Assembly: GCF_014230465.1 (NCBI RefSeq)
Contig: NZ_JAAXCY010000009.1
Coordinates: 248,001 to 312,000 of the forward strand
Direction: 5' to 3'
Source: Pseudomonas cremoris
GTDB lineage: Bacteria > Pseudomonadota > Gammaproteobacteria > Pseudomonadales > Pseudomonadaceae
DNA: 64,000 bases
Part shown: positions 45,996 to 57,569 of the stretch, one piece after another
How positions within the stretch are numbered: position 1 is the stretch's first letter
Layout of the letters: each line of letters begins with the position of its first letter
Notes under the pieces: generated by a model
Told to the model about the DNA's origin: nothing
What the model saw: only the letters and a program-made list of their open reading frames with translations
Database searches by the model: none
Made by a program: the position numbers and the translations under genes

Positions 45996-46026
45996 AGGCC
46001 CCGGCATTCGTGTCGGGGCCTGTTCT
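45996..46026 (+). terminator. Terminator after the BON-domain gene
   Basis: AGGCCCCG (45996-46003) pairs with CGGGGCCT (46014-46021), followed by GTTCTATT. Confidence 0.7.
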
Positions 46027-46064
46027 ATTGTGGGGTGGAGTGCTGGCGGCAAGGCGATGAGGCC

Positions 46065-46159
46065 AAATGTGGGAGCGGGCTTGCTCGCGAACGCGGTGTG
46101 TCAGCCAACATGGCTGTCACTGGTCCACCGCATTCGCGAGCAAGCCCGCTCCCACATTT
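46065..46159. repeat. REPIN (paired REP sequences)
   Basis: Two perfectly inverted 27-bp arms (46065-46091 and 46133-46159) contain the Pseudomonas REP core GGGAGCGGGCTTGCTCGCGA, 41 bp apart. Such REP doublets are spread by RAYT transposases and are non-coding. It sits between the BON gene and the DUF748 gene, which are convergent. Confidence 0.92.
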
Positions 46160-46179
46160 AGAAGTGTGTTGCTATTGGT

Positions 46180-49110
46180 TCACTCGGCATCCAGATGCAT
46201 CGGTGTCACCACTCGACCATCTTTCTCCGCCTGACCCAGGTTGGCATCAATGAAGTACACCCGCTCATCTTCCAGTTGGCCTTTGTCCACCAAGTAATCC
46301 TTGATGGTGCTGGCGCGGTCCTGACCCAGTTGGCGCAGCAGAACGTCACTGCCACTCCAGAACGTGATGACGCCTTCACGCAGCTTCGCAGTGCGGTCAT
46401 CGTCGCTCAGGTTTTTCCACTCGGCCGGTGGTTGCTGTTTGAGTCGTGTGCGGTAGATGCCTTCCAGCAATGGGGCCTTTTCCTTCTCTGGGACGACAAG
46501 CAATGAAGCCTGGGCCGGGACCTTGTCCCCACGGCGCTGAAGAATCTTGTAGTAGTTGTACTGGTATTCCCGTTCCAGGCGTTGGGCGGCCAGGAATGGG
46601 CCATCGCTGCTGGCTGCGGCGGTGCCTTCGATTTCCAGACGCAGGGCAGGACGCTCTTTGAGTGCCTTGGCCAGCGTATTCAAGGCGCCCTCGGCGTCTT
46701 TGCTCAATTCGCTGGAGCCAGCGGCAAACGACACATTCCCCAAATCCTCTGCGCCGCCTCCGCTGATCAGCCCGCCAATGAACTTGAACGGCGCGGTCGC
46801 TGCTCGCACCACCAGGTTACGCAGGGTCTGCCACACAATCGGCATGACGCTGAATTGCGGGTTGTTCAAGTCCCCGGTCACCGGCAGTTCGATGGAGATC
46901 TTGCCGTCGCTATCCTTTAGGAGCGCAATTGCCAAGCGAATCGGCAAATCCACGGCGTCGGCACTGTCGACCTTCTCGCCCAGTTGTAGCTGTTCCACCA
47001 CTACTTTGTTTTCGGCCTTCAACTGGCCTTTGGTGATCACGTAGTGCAGGTCGAGGTTGAGACGACCCTTGCGAATGCGGAACCCGGCGAACTTGCCGGA
47101 GTACGGGGTCAGGGTGGTCAATTCGACGCGTTTGAAACTGGTGGCGATATCCAGCGCCGCCATCGGGTCAAACGGGTTCACGCTGCCTTTGATAGTTACC
47201 GGTGCATAACGGTCCACTTTGCCCTTGATATCGACACTGGCCGGTTTGGCCTGGCGGCTATCAATGGTGCCGATCTGACCGTTGAGCTGTTGGATGGCGG
47301 TGGCAAAGTTGGGGGTCAGGCTAAAGTCGGCAAAGTTGGCCGAACCGTCATTGATCGCGATCTGCCCTACATGAATACCCAGCGGTTTCTCTTTGCTGGC
47401 CGGCTTGGGGCCCTTATCGGGTGGTTGTGGGATCAGCAGGTCATCGACGTTGGTGGTGCGGTCATCATTGATCATGAAGCGCGCATACGGTTGCAGCAGG
47501 TTGACCTTGTCGATCGACAGGCTATCGCCGTGCTGATAGTTCAAGCCCTCCACCACCACGCGCTGCCATTTGACGAAATCGCGGGTCTTGAGCGTGTCGA
47601 GGGTGTGCAACTGGTCGACCTGTGCCCGGCCAGTGACCTGAAGCTTGAGTGGGTCAGTGCTTTTGAGGTTCACATCCAGGTTGCTGCCGAGCATGCCGCT
47701 GCGCAGTTCCAGGCGAATGAATGGGCTGATGTAAGACTGCGCAACCCGTAGGTCGATGTCCTGGGTATTCACTTTGAGCTTGGCGCTGACCGGGTTGAGG
47801 TTGACCTCGCCACTCGCGGCGATCTTGCCCTGTTTGCCCAGGCCGGTGTCGATCTTCAGGGTAAACGGGCTTTGGTTGAGGCTGTCGAAGTTCTGCACAT
47901 CAACATTCAGTGGGCCCAGTTCCAGCGCGACTGCCGGCTTGGCCTGACGGTCTGCCAGGTGCACCTGATAGTTACGCAGTTGCACGTCCTTGAGCAGTAC
48001 TTGCCAAGGTTTGCTCGGCGCTGCGGGTTCCGGTTTTGGTGAATCGGCGGTGGCCGGCGCGGTGGCAGGTTCGGGTGCCTTCGAGGGTTTGCTCGGTTGG
48101 CTGGCGAACAGTTTCTGCCAGTCCAGTTGGCCATCGGCTTCACGGGCGGCCCAGGTTTCCAGCTTGTTGCTGCGGATTTTGCCGACCACGACTTGCTGTT
48201 TGGCCAAATCTACCGTGGTTTCACTGACATCCAGACGTTCCAGGCGTACCAAAGGTCGGCCATCCGGCGCCTTGATGGCAAACGGTGCAATGCTGGCGGC
48301 GGTGTTCGTCAAGTTCAGCTCGGTCTCCTTGGCCAGGCTGAATTTATAGTCGGTACTGAAGTTGAGTACGCCGTCTTCCAGCACCAGCGGCAAGGCGTCC
48401 CGCACATAGGGCCACCAGGCCTTCATCTTGCCGTCGGTGACTTTCAGCGTGCCTTCGGAGGTGATCGGGATCAGGCTGAAATTACCTTTCCAGTCGATCT
48501 GCCCACCCTCGGGGCCGACCGCGACCAAGGTCATGTCCGCGTTGTCTTCGGGCAAAGTGCTGAGGTTTTTCAGCTCGAAATCGAGCTTGTTGTAAAGAAA
48601 TTCGATGGGCTCGCTGGGGCGCAAGTCTTGGAAGTGCACATAACCGCCGGCCAACTTGATGCCGTCGATACGCAGCGGAAACGGTTTGGCGTTGGGATCG
48701 GCCGGGGTTGGCTCGCTGGGCGGCAGTTTGAATAGCTGCGCCAGGTTCAGTTGGCCTGACTTGTCGAACAATATTTCAGTCTTGGGCTGGTCCAGTTGCA
48801 CGTCGGCCAGGTGCAGCGCGCGCGTCCAGAGGCTGTCGATCTGCAAGTTGGCATAGAGGCGTTCGAAACCCACCTGTTCCTTGCCGGGCTCGCCGACTTT
48901 CAGGCCCCATACCGTCAGTTCCAGGCTGAACGGGTTGAGCTCGATGCGCTCGATCCGGGCCGGCACTGTGGCGTAATTCGCCAGCTGTTGGTTGGCAATG
49001 CGAAGGGCAATGCCGGGCAAAATCAGGAAGCCCAGCAAGCTGTATAGGGCTAGAGCGGTCAACAAGGCGCCGATGGCGCGAATCAATCCTTTGGGCATGG
49101 GTGACGCCAT
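46180..49110 (-). CDS. Large DUF748 / AsmA-like envelope protein
   Basis: This encodes 976 residues. One N-terminal transmembrane segment (about 9-35) is followed by a long periplasmic beta-rich region of the DUF748 type (ARIERIELNPFSLELTVWGLKVGEP near 52-76), similar to AsmA/TamB-like proteins that bridge or organise the envelope. A Pro/Ala/Lys-rich linker lies near 345-370. The C-terminus has an OmpA-like segment (FAAGSSELSKDAEGALNTLA near 795) suggesting peptidoglycan contact. Function unknown. ATG 49110 or the inner ATG five codons on are equally possible starts. Confidence 0.85.
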   Translation of the reverse strand: MASPMPKGLIRAIGALLTALALYSLLGFLILPGIALRIANQQLANYATVPARIERIELNPFSLELTVWGLKVGEPGKEQVGFERLYANLQIDSLWTRALHLADVQLDQPKTEILFDKSGQLNLAQLFKLPPSEPTPADPNAKPFPLRIDGIKLAGGYVHFQDLRPSEPIEFLYNKLDFELKNLSTLPEDNADMTLVAVGPEGGQIDWKGNFSLIPITSEGTLKVTDGKMKAWWPYVRDALPLVLEDGVLNFSTDYKFSLAKETELNLTNTAASIAPFAIKAPDGRPLVRLERLDVSETTVDLAKQQVVVGKIRSNKLETWAAREADGQLDWQKLFASQPSKPSKAPEPATAPATADSPKPEPAAPSKPWQVLLKDVQLRNYQVHLADRQAKPAVALELGPLNVDVQNFDSLNQSPFTLKIDTGLGKQGKIAASGEVNLNPVSAKLKVNTQDIDLRVAQSYISPFIRLELRSGMLGSNLDVNLKSTDPLKLQVTGRAQVDQLHTLDTLKTRDFVKWQRVVVEGLNYQHGDSLSIDKVNLLQPYARFMINDDRTTNVDDLLIPQPPDKGPKPASKEKPLGIHVGQIAINDGSANFADFSLTPNFATAIQQLNGQIGTIDSRQAKPASVDIKGKVDRYAPVTIKGSVNPFDPMAALDIATSFKRVELTTLTPYSGKFAGFRIRKGRLNLDLHYVITKGQLKAENKVVVEQLQLGEKVDSADAVDLPIRLAIALLKDSDGKISIELPVTGDLNNPQFSVMPIVWQTLRNLVVRAATAPFKFIGGLISGGGAEDLGNVSFAAGSSELSKDAEGALNTLAKALKERPALRLEIEGTAAASSDGPFLAAQRLEREYQYNYYKILQRRGDKVPAQASLLVVPEKEKAPLLEGIYRTRLKQQPPAEWKNLSDDDRTAKLREGVITFWSGSDVLLRQLGQDRASTIKDYLVDKGQLEDERVYFIDANLGQAEKDGRVVTPMHLDAE

Positions 49111-49184
49111 CTATGTCAAACAGGAGTGCCTTGGAGTATGGCACGGGTTTTCGGTTCCGAAGATCCAGACTCTTGGGAAACGTC

Positions 49185-50201
49185 CTACAGCTGGAGTATC
49201 AATGTTTTAAGAGGGGGCTGTTGATCCTGTGAAGGAAAATCCGCTCCAGGCGTCATGATTTGCCAGTCACGCACTGGGCGCCCGGCTTTTTCTGCGCAAC
49301 GCAGTACCTGTTCACGCCAGTCCTCCATGCTGACTTTTGCCAAGTTGTTGCAGCAGATCAGCACGCCGTTGTCAGCGGTGGCCAGCAACGCAGGCTTGAG
49401 CAGGCTCTGGTAGTCGCGAAGCAGGTCGACGGTGCCGAATGCGCTCTTCGCCCATGCTGGGGGATCCAACAACACCAGGTCGTACTGGCGCTGCTCCAGG
49501 CGTGGATAGCTCGGCAGCTTCTGCCCGCGACGCTGGGTAATCGGCAAACCGGCCAGTTGACGAATGGCCGGGAAGTAGTCGGATTGCACGAATTCCATGC
49601 TCGGCAACTGTGGGTTCAGCAGGCCGTTTTCGCGCCCAACCGCCAGGTTGCCCTCGGCAAAGTCCAGGTTGCACACTTCACGGGCACCGCCGGCAGCGGC
49701 GCTCAGCCCCACGCCGCAGGTGTAGGCGAACAGGTTCAGCACGCTTTTGCCGGCACTGTGTGCCTTGACCCAGCCACGGGTGTTGCGCAGGTCAAGGAAC
49801 AGCAACGGGTCCTGCCCGGCGTGCCGACCACGGACGCGATAATTGAGGCCCCATTCGTGACCGACCAGGTCTTCCAGCGCGACAGGATCGGCACGGTAGA
49901 CGGTGTCTTCGCGGTCGATCCGCGAGTGGCCACGGGAGCGGTCGTTGTACACCAGCAACAATTCCAGGCCGGTGTACTGGTTGATCAGTTGATGCAGCTC
50001 CAGCAACTCTTCGGTTTTCAGCGACTGGTGGAAGCTTTGCACCAGCAATTGCGGGCCGTAACGGTCGATGGTCAGGCCGCCGGCACCTTCCTGGCTGCCA
50101 TGGAACAGTCGATAACAGTCGGTGCCCTGGGCGTGCAGCTCGTTGACCAAGTCTTGGCGATGATCGAGGGCGGCGCGCAGCGCCTGATTCAAGGGAGACA
50201 T
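49185..50201 (-). CDS. Class I SAM-dependent rRNA methyltransferase (RlmI-like)
   Basis: This encodes 338 residues. SAM-binding motif I NLFAYTCGVGLSAA lies near 153-166 and the catalytic-type motif LLDPPAWAKS near 246-255, as in COG1092 enzymes that methylate cytosines of 23S rRNA (RlmI). The N-terminal PUA domain of RlmI is missing or reduced, so substrate is uncertain. Co-oriented with mpaB-like and acs genes; 56 bp separates it from the former. Confidence 0.85.
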   Translation of the reverse strand: MSPLNQALRAALDHRQDLVNELHAQGTDCYRLFHGSQEGAGGLTIDRYGPQLLVQSFHQSLKTEELLELHQLINQYTGLELLLVYNDRSRGHSRIDREDTVYRADPVALEDLVGHEWGLNYRVRGRHAGQDPLLFLDLRNTRGWVKAHSAGKSVLNLFAYTCGVGLSAAAGGAREVCNLDFAEGNLAVGRENGLLNPQLPSMEFVQSDYFPAIRQLAGLPITQRRGQKLPSYPRLEQRQYDLVLLDPPAWAKSAFGTVDLLRDYQSLLKPALLATADNGVLICCNNLAKVSMEDWREQVLRCAEKAGRPVRDWQIMTPGADFPSQDQQPPLKTLILQL

Positions 50202-50257
50202 GGAGCGCGCCTTGCTGGGAAAAGAGGGCGCGAAGTTTAACAGTTATGAGGCGTTGC

Positions 50258-51127
50258 CTACATCAACCCCATCCGCCGATGGGCGCGCTGTACCGAACCG
50301 TTACGCATCGCCCAGCGCAGCAGCGGCGCACTGCGTTTGACGCCGCTGCGGATCATCTGGCGTTGCAGCGGGCTCTGATGTTGATCGAGCATGTCGCTGG
50401 CCCAGTCCGGCAGCAGGTCGATCCCGGCCTGCATCATCAAGGCCCCGAACGGCTTGGCCATAGTGCTGGGGGAGGGCGCATTGAGCAGCAGGCGCAACAC
50501 TTCGCGACTGCGCTCGTCGCACAACAGCTGAGGGCGGATGCGTTCCAGATAATCCGAAACTTCCTGCCGTGAGCGCGGAACATGCCGCGCGCCCAGCCGT
50601 TCGGCCACCAGGGCGATTTCGCTGTAGTAACGGTCTTGGTCGCGGCCCGAGAGATGAGGGTTGCGGTAGCGCAGGTGTGCGGCCAGGAAGTTGCTGACCT
50701 CCGCCACATGCACCCAGGTCAGCAACTCCGGGTCGCTGGCCGCATAAGGTCGCCCATCCGGTGCATGGCCAACCACTTGCAGGTGAATGGTGCGCACTTT
50801 TTCGATCAACCATTCAGCATCACGTCGAGAGCCGAACGTGGTGCCGGAGATAAATTGCGAAGTCCGCCGCAATCGCCCGAGCATGTCCTGGCGAAAGTTC
50901 GAATGGTCCCACACGCCTGCCAGGGCCAGTGGGTGCAAGGCTTGCAGCATCAAGGCACTGATGCCGCCGATCAGCATGCTGCTGAAGTCGCCATGGACTT
51001 GCCAGCTCACCGAGTCCGGCCCGAACAGGCCTGGGTCGCCCTTGGGGTTTTCCAGGTCCAACTGGCCCAGCGATAGGCCGGTGAGGCTCATCAGCTGGTT
51101 CTCGATACGGCTGCGGATAAATTCCAT
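50258..51127 (-). CDS. MpaB/DUF2236-family oxygenase-like protein
   Basis: This encodes 289 residues of the family that includes rubber oxygenase Lcp and fungal MpaB. Recognisable: LMLQALHPLALAGVWDHSNFRQDMLGRL, with heme-ligand-type histidines (H66 and H74 region), and RTSQFISGTTFG, then VHAEVSNF-like VHVAEVSNFLAAH. These are heme-binding putative oxygenases of unknown substrate in most bacteria. It lies 16 bp after acs on the same strand and is probably cotranscribed with it. Confidence 0.82.
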   Translation of the reverse strand: MEFIRSRIENQLMSLTGLSLGQLDLENPKGDPGLFGPDSVSWQVHGDFSSMLIGGISALMLQALHPLALAGVWDHSNFRQDMLGRLRRTSQFISGTTFGSRRDAEWLIEKVRTIHLQVVGHAPDGRPYAASDPELLTWVHVAEVSNFLAAHLRYRNPHLSGRDQDRYYSEIALVAERLGARHVPRSRQEVSDYLERIRPQLLCDERSREVLRLLLNAPSPSTMAKPFGALMMQAGIDLLPDWASDMLDQHQSPLQRQMIRSGVKRSAPLLRWAMRNGSVQRAHRRMGLM

Positions 51128-51143
51128 GGCGACTCAGGGGTTC

Positions 51144-53081
<1,938 letters not shown>

Positions 53082-53144
53082 GAGCGGTCCTTATTCTTGT
53101 TTTAGCGACAAGTGATAAAGATGCACGCAGTGGGGGGAGGGTTC

Positions 53145-53174
53145 AAGGCCAACGTCCAAACGGACGTTGGCCTT
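53145..53174 (-). terminator. pgi terminator
   Basis: AAGGCCAACGTCC (53145-53157) pairs with GGACGTTGGCCTT (53162-53174), loop of 4 nt, 13 bp after the pgi stop on the minus strand. Confidence 0.8.
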
Positions 53175-53186
53175 GGAGTTAACGCA

Positions 53187-54851
53187 TCAGCCGCGATGAC
53201 GGCCGCGGAAGTAGTTGATCAAACCTTGTGTCGAGGCATCGTCGGCCAGGGTTTCTTCGGCGCCGGTCAGGCGGTTGTAGACGCCTTTGCCCAGCTCCTT
53301 GCCCAGCTCCACGCCCCATTGGTCGAAGGCGTTGATGCCCCAGATCACGCTCTGCACGAACACCTTGTGTTCATACATCGCGACCAAGGCGCCCAGACGA
53401 CGTGGACTGATGCGCTCGACCACCAAGGTGTTGCTCGGGCGGTTGCCCGGGATCACCTTGTGCGGTGCCAGCTTCTGCACGTCGTCTTCGGCCATGCCCT
53501 TGTCGCGCAGCTCGGCTTCGGCTTCGCTGCGGGTCTTGCCAAGCATCAGCGCCTGGCTCTGGGACAGGCAGTTGGCGTACAGCCACTGATGGTGGTCGGA
53601 CACTGGGTTGAAGCTGACGATCGGCACGATGAAGTCGGCCGGAATCAGTTGGGTCCCCTGGTGCAGCAACTGGTGGTAAGCGTGTTGGCCGTTGCAGCCT
53701 ACGCCGCCCCAGATCACCGGGCCGGTATCGGTAGACACAGGCGTACCGTCCTGCCGCACGCTCTTGCCGTTGGATTCCATGTCCAACTGTTGCAAGTGCT
53801 TGGTGATGTTACGCAGGTAGTGGTCGTACGGCAGGATCGCATGGCTCTGCGCGCCCCAGAAGTTGCCGTACCACACGCCCAGCAAGCCGAGCAGCACCGG
53901 CATGTTCTGTTCGAACGGGGCGTTCTGGAAATGCTGGTCCATGGTATAGGCACCGGACAGCAGTTCCTTGAAGTTGGACATGCCGATGGCCAGGGCGATT
54001 GGCAAGCCTATGGCCGACCACAGCGAGTAGCGCCCGCCGACCCAGTCCCACATCGGGAAGATGTTTTCTTCGCGGATACCGAAAGCCACCGCTGCCGCGT
54101 TGTTGCTCGATACGGCGATGAAGTGGCGATACAGCTCGGCTTCCGAGCCACCCTGGGCCAGGTACCAGGCACGAGCAGCCTGGGCGTTTTTGAGGGTTTC
54201 CAGGGTGTTGAAGGATTTTGACGAGACGATAAACAGCGTGGTCTCGGCGCGCAGCTTCATGGTCAGCTCGTGGAACTCGCTGCCGTCGATGTTCGCCAGG
54301 TAGTGGCAGCGCACGCCTTTGTGGGCGTAGGACAACAGCGCTTCGGAGACCAGCTCCGGGCCGAGGAACGAGCCACCGATACCGATGTTCACCACGTCAG
54401 TGATCGGCTTCTCGGTGTAGCCACGCCACAGGCCGTCGTGGATGCGACCGACCAGGTCAGTGATCTGGTTCAGCACCTTATGCACGTCCGGCATGATGTT
54501 CACGCCATTCACCGACAGCTTGTCGCCTACTGGGCGGCGCAGGGCGGTGTGCAGGGCCGGGCGGCCTTCGGAGGAGTTGACCGGCTCGCCGTTGAACAGC
54601 GACTTGATGGCGCCTTGCAGGTCGACTTCGTTGGCCAAACCCACGAGCAGGTCGCGGGTTTGGCTGGTGATCAGGTTTTTCGAGTAATCGAGGAAAAGTC
54701 CGCAGCTGCTCAAAGTGAATTGGGAAAAACGCTGAGGATCGGCATTGAACGCTTCGCGCATGCTGAAATCCTGCATGGCTTGGCGATGTTGATTGAGCGC
54801 TTGCCAGGCGGGCAGAGCGGTAACGTCATGAGGAGTGCGGTAGTACGCCAT
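53187..54851 (-). CDS. pgi: Glucose-6-phosphate isomerase
   Basis: This 554-residue enzyme interconverts glucose-6-phosphate and fructose-6-phosphate. Signature regions include [15 protein letters not shown] (near 151-165), [14 protein letters not shown] (near 205) and GVEYGKELG-like [12 protein letters not shown] (near 512). I choose the ATG at 54851, giving the family start [16 protein letters not shown]; a longer frame to 54926 lacks support. It is separate from panC (213 bp upstream). Confidence 0.97.
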   Translation of the reverse strand: MAYYRTPHDVTALPAWQALNQHRQAMQDFSMREAFNADPQRFSQFTLSSCGLFLDYSKNLITSQTRDLLVGLANEVDLQGAIKSLFNGEPVNSSEGRPALHTALRRPVGDKLSVNGVNIMPDVHKVLNQITDLVGRIHDGLWRGYTEKPITDVVNIGIGGSFLGPELVSEALLSYAHKGVRCHYLANIDGSEFHELTMKLRAETTLFIVSSKSFNTLETLKNAQAARAWYLAQGGSEAELYRHFIAVSSNNAAAVAFGIREENIFPMWDWVGGRYSLWSAIGLPIALAIGMSNFKELLSGAYTMDQHFQNAPFEQNMPVLLGLLGVWYGNFWGAQSHAILPYDHYLRNITKHLQQLDMESNGKSVRQDGTPVSTDTGPVIWGGVGCNGQHAYHQLLHQGTQLIPADFIVPIVSFNPVSDHHQWLYANCLSQSQALMLGKTRSEAEAELRDKGMAEDDVQKLAPHKVIPGNRPSNTLVVERISPRRLGALVAMYEHKVFVQSVIWGINAFDQWGVELGKELGKGVYNRLTGAEETLADDASTQGLINYFRGRHRG

Positions 54852-55064
54852 CGCTGCGGGTTTCCTTTTATTACGGGGACTGCCTTTAGGACACTTCAAA
54901 GCCCGGAACATCCCACCTGTCGTCAAGGATCGGGTTCCGGACAGCGCTAACCAAGAGCGCAGGGCGATTACATTAAACCTAGCGTGTGAATATGTCTTGG
55001 CTTTGTCTGCGCTGTGGCCGGTACTTTTTTATACCGGCACGGCGGGAAGGGCAACTGGAGGGGG

Positions 55065-55916
55065 TTAGTTGAGGTTCAGATGCAGGTTGTCGATGAGGCG
55101 GGTGGCACCGAGGTAGGCCGCCACCAGGATCACAATGTCGCGATCTTCGGCGGTGGCCGGACGCAGATGCACGCCTTGGCGCACTTCGAGGTAGTCCAGG
55201 CGCAACCCGGCGGCTTCGATCAGTTTGGCCTGCTCGGCACGCAGTCTGGCGAAGTCGCGGTCACCGGCTGTGACCGCAGCGCCGATCTGGCTGAGGCTGC
55301 GGTACAGCACGGGTGCGATGGCGCGTTGTTCTTCCGTGAGGTAGCCGTTGCGCGATGACAGCGCCAGGCCGTCGTCGGCACGCACGGTGGGCTCGCCGAT
55401 GATTTGGATCGGCATGTTCAGGTCATGGACCATGGCACGGATGACTGCCAGTTGCTGGTAGTCCTTCTGGCCAAACACGGCCATGTCCGGTTGGACCATG
55501 TTGAACAGCTTGCTGACCACCGTCGCCACGCCTTCAAAGTGCCCTGGGCGGCTTGCGCCGCACAGGCCCTCGGACAATTGTGGGACGCTGACGCGGGTCT
55601 GGCCGGTCGTGCCGCCGGGGTACATTTCCTCGACAGTGGGCGCGAACAGCAGGTTGCAGCCGGCTTGCAGCAGCTTCTCCTGGTCGGCGGCCAGAGTGCG
55701 CGGGTACTTGTCCAGGTCTTCGCCAGCGCCGAACTGCAGCGGGTTGACGAAGATGCTGGCGACCACGAAGTCCGCCTGTTGCGCCGCCTTGGTCACCAGG
55801 GTGGCGTGGCCGCTGTGCAGGTTGCCCATGGTGGGCACGAAGCCAATGCGTTTACCGGCGTTGCGGGCGTGGGTCACAGCGGCCCGCAGTTCGCGTACGG
55901 TTTTTACGGTGTTCAT
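55065..55916 (-). CDS. panC: Pantothenate synthetase
   Basis: This 283-residue enzyme condenses pantoate and beta-alanine using [17 protein letters not shown] (near 28-41) carries the HxGH nucleotide motif and [12 protein letters not shown] (near 150) and LSSRNGYL (near 186) are conserved. It overlaps panB by 4 bp (ATGA), so the two are translationally coupled. Confidence 0.98.
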   Translation of the reverse strand: MNTVKTVRELRAAVTHARNAGKRIGFVPTMGNLHSGHATLVTKAAQQADFVVASIFVNPLQFGAGEDLDKYPRTLAADQEKLLQAGCNLLFAPTVEEMYPGGTTGQTRVSVPQLSEGLCGASRPGHFEGVATVVSKLFNMVQPDMAVFGQKDYQQLAVIRAMVHDLNMPIQIIGEPTVRADDGLALSSRNGYLTEEQRAIAPVLYRSLSQIGAAVTAGDRDFARLRAEQAKLIEAAGLRLDYLEVRQGVHLRPATAEDRDIVILVAAYLGATRLIDNLHLNLN

Positions 55917-56713
55917 GCAGAGAATCCGTGTTCGGCGCCAGGGAAGGTCACGGCTTTGACTTCAGCGACGTAGGCGCTCAGGGCGGCGTGGATGCTGTCT
56001 TGGCCGGTCATGAAGTTTTTCACGAACTTCGGCACGCGGCCGGTGATCGACAGGCCGAGCATGTCGTGCAGCACCAGTACTTGGCCGTCGGTGGCCGAGC
56101 CTGCGCCAATACCGATGACCGGTACTTTGACAGCCTGGGTAATTTCAGCAGCCAGTTCGCTGGGCACGCATTCGAGCAGGATCATCGCGACCCCTGCTTG
56201 TTCCAGGGCGATGGCATCAGCGCGCATCTGGCGCGCCTGGGCTTCGTTGCGGCCCTGAACCTTGTAGCCGCCCAGGATGTTGACCGACTGCGGTGTGAGG
56301 CCCATGTGGGCGCATACCGGCACGCCTCGTTCTGCCAGCAGGCGGATCGACTCGGCGAGCCACACGGCGCCTTCTACCTTGATCATGTGCGCACCGGCAC
56401 GCATCAACTTGCCTGCGTTCTGGAAAGTCTGTTCGACGGTGGCGTAATCCATGAACGGCAGGTCGGCAATGATGAACGCGCCATCGTTGCCACGCTTGAC
56501 GCTGGCGGTGTGGTAGGCGAGTTCGTCGGTGGTCACTGGCAGGGTGCTGTCATTCCCTTGAAGAACCATGCCGAGGGAATCGCCCACCAGTAACACTTCA
56601 ACCCCGGCCTGGCAGCTGGCGTGGGCAAAGGTGGCGTCGTAGCAGGTCAGCATGGTGATTTTTTCACCTTTGAGCTTGAGGCTCTGCAAGGTGGTCAGGG
56701 TAACGTCTGGCAT
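55913..56713 (-). CDS. panB: 3-methyl-2-oxobutanoate hydroxymethyltransferase
   Basis: This 266-residue enzyme makes ketopantoate. It reads [30 protein letters not shown] (near 44-56) and AHMGLTPQS (near 137), and the metal-binding D and E residues are in their usual places. It is first in the panB-panC unit. The upstream gap to folK contains a REPIN. Confidence 0.98.
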   Translation of the reverse strand: MPDVTLTTLQSLKLKGEKITMLTCYDATFAHASCQAGVEVLLVGDSLGMVLQGNDSTLPVTTDELAYHTASVKRGNDGAFIIADLPFMDYATVEQTFQNAGKLMRAGAHMIKVEGAVWLAESIRLLAERGVPVCAHMGLTPQSVNILGGYKVQGRNEAQARQMRADAIALEQAGVAMILLECVPSELAAEITQAVKVPVIGIGAGSATDGQVLVLHDMLGLSITGRVPKFVKNFMTGQDSIHAALSAYVAEVKAVTFPGAEHGFSA

Positions 56714-56980
56714 GAAAAGGGTCCTCGTTCAGGCGCTTGGAAACAGCGAGTAACGCGCGTGAGTCTTCGTTTATACAGGCGCACTGTCTTGAGAGCAGTG
56801 CTTATAAGGCCTGGATTGCGCCCTTTAGCGCCGGGTTGGCGGCAGCGGGACGCCTATAGTCGTGAGGAGGGCACGGGAAGTCAATTGGATGTGTTACCGC
56901 ATTGTTACGGACGGGGTGTTACCGCTGTTACTGATGCGATTCAGCAATTCGAACAGGTTTTTTGACGACGCTGGAGATCA

Positions 56981-57074
56981 AATGTGGGAGCGGGCTTGCT
57001 CGCGAAAGCGGTGGGTCAGCTTGCGTGTGTGTCGGTTGACACGCCGCCTTCGCGAGCAAGCCCGCTCCCACGTT
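56981..57074. repeat. REPIN (paired REP sequences)
   Basis: Inverted arms 56981-57006 and 57049-57074, one mismatch, contain the same REP core as the element at 46065-46159, 42 bp apart. Same orientation-symmetric design; the loop sequences differ. It ends 7 bp before the folK stop. Confidence 0.92.
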
Positions 57075-57081
57075 GACCGAG

Positions 57082-57567
57082 TCAGGCTTGAGGCATGCGT
57101 TCCAGGCCGACAAACGGGCAGGCTGTCAGTAGCTCGCTGAGGCGTTGGCCGTCAGGTAGTTGGAGGTTCTCGGGCGCAAGTTCGGCCAGCGGATACAGCA
57201 CAAACGCCCGCAGATGCATCTGATAGTGAGGCACCTTGAGGCGCGGCTCGTCGATCAGGCGATCGCCGAACAGCAAGATATCCAGGTCGAGTGTGCGTGG
57301 GCCCCAGCGTTCAAGGCGCTCGCGGCCCTGGTCGTTCTCGATGGCCTGCAAGGCGTCCAGCAGCTCCAGGGGGGTGAGGCTGCTGTCGAGGGCGGCAACC
57401 GCATTGGTATAGCGCGGCTGGCCCGGGAGCAGGGAGTCACTTTGATAAAAGGCGGACACACCGGCAACGTGGGTGCCGGGCAATTGCGCCAGCGCTTCAA
57501 TGGCGCTGCGCAATTGCTGGTCCGGGGCAGCCAGGTTACTGCCCATGCCGATGTAGATACGTTCCAC
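57082..57567 (-). CDS. folK: HPPK (2-amino-4-hydroxy-6-hydroxymethyldihydropteridine pyrophosphokinase)
   Basis: This 161-residue enzyme pyrophosphorylates dihydropterin, the step before FolP (also encoded in this window). It reads RIYIGMGSNLAAP at the N-terminus (as ERIYIGMGSN) and has the family signature RWGPRTLDLDILLFGD (near 85-100). It starts 2 bp after pcnB on the same strand; pcnB-folK-panB-panC is the standard Pseudomonas order. Confidence 0.97.
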   Translation of the reverse strand: MERIYIGMGSNLAAPDQQLRSAIEALAQLPGTHVAGVSAFYQSDSLLPGQPRYTNAVAALDSSLTPLELLDALQAIENDQGRERLERWGPRTLDLDILLFGDRLIDEPRLKVPHYQMHLRAFVLYPLAELAPENLQLPDGQRLSELLTACPFVGLERMPQA

Positions 57568-57569
57568 GT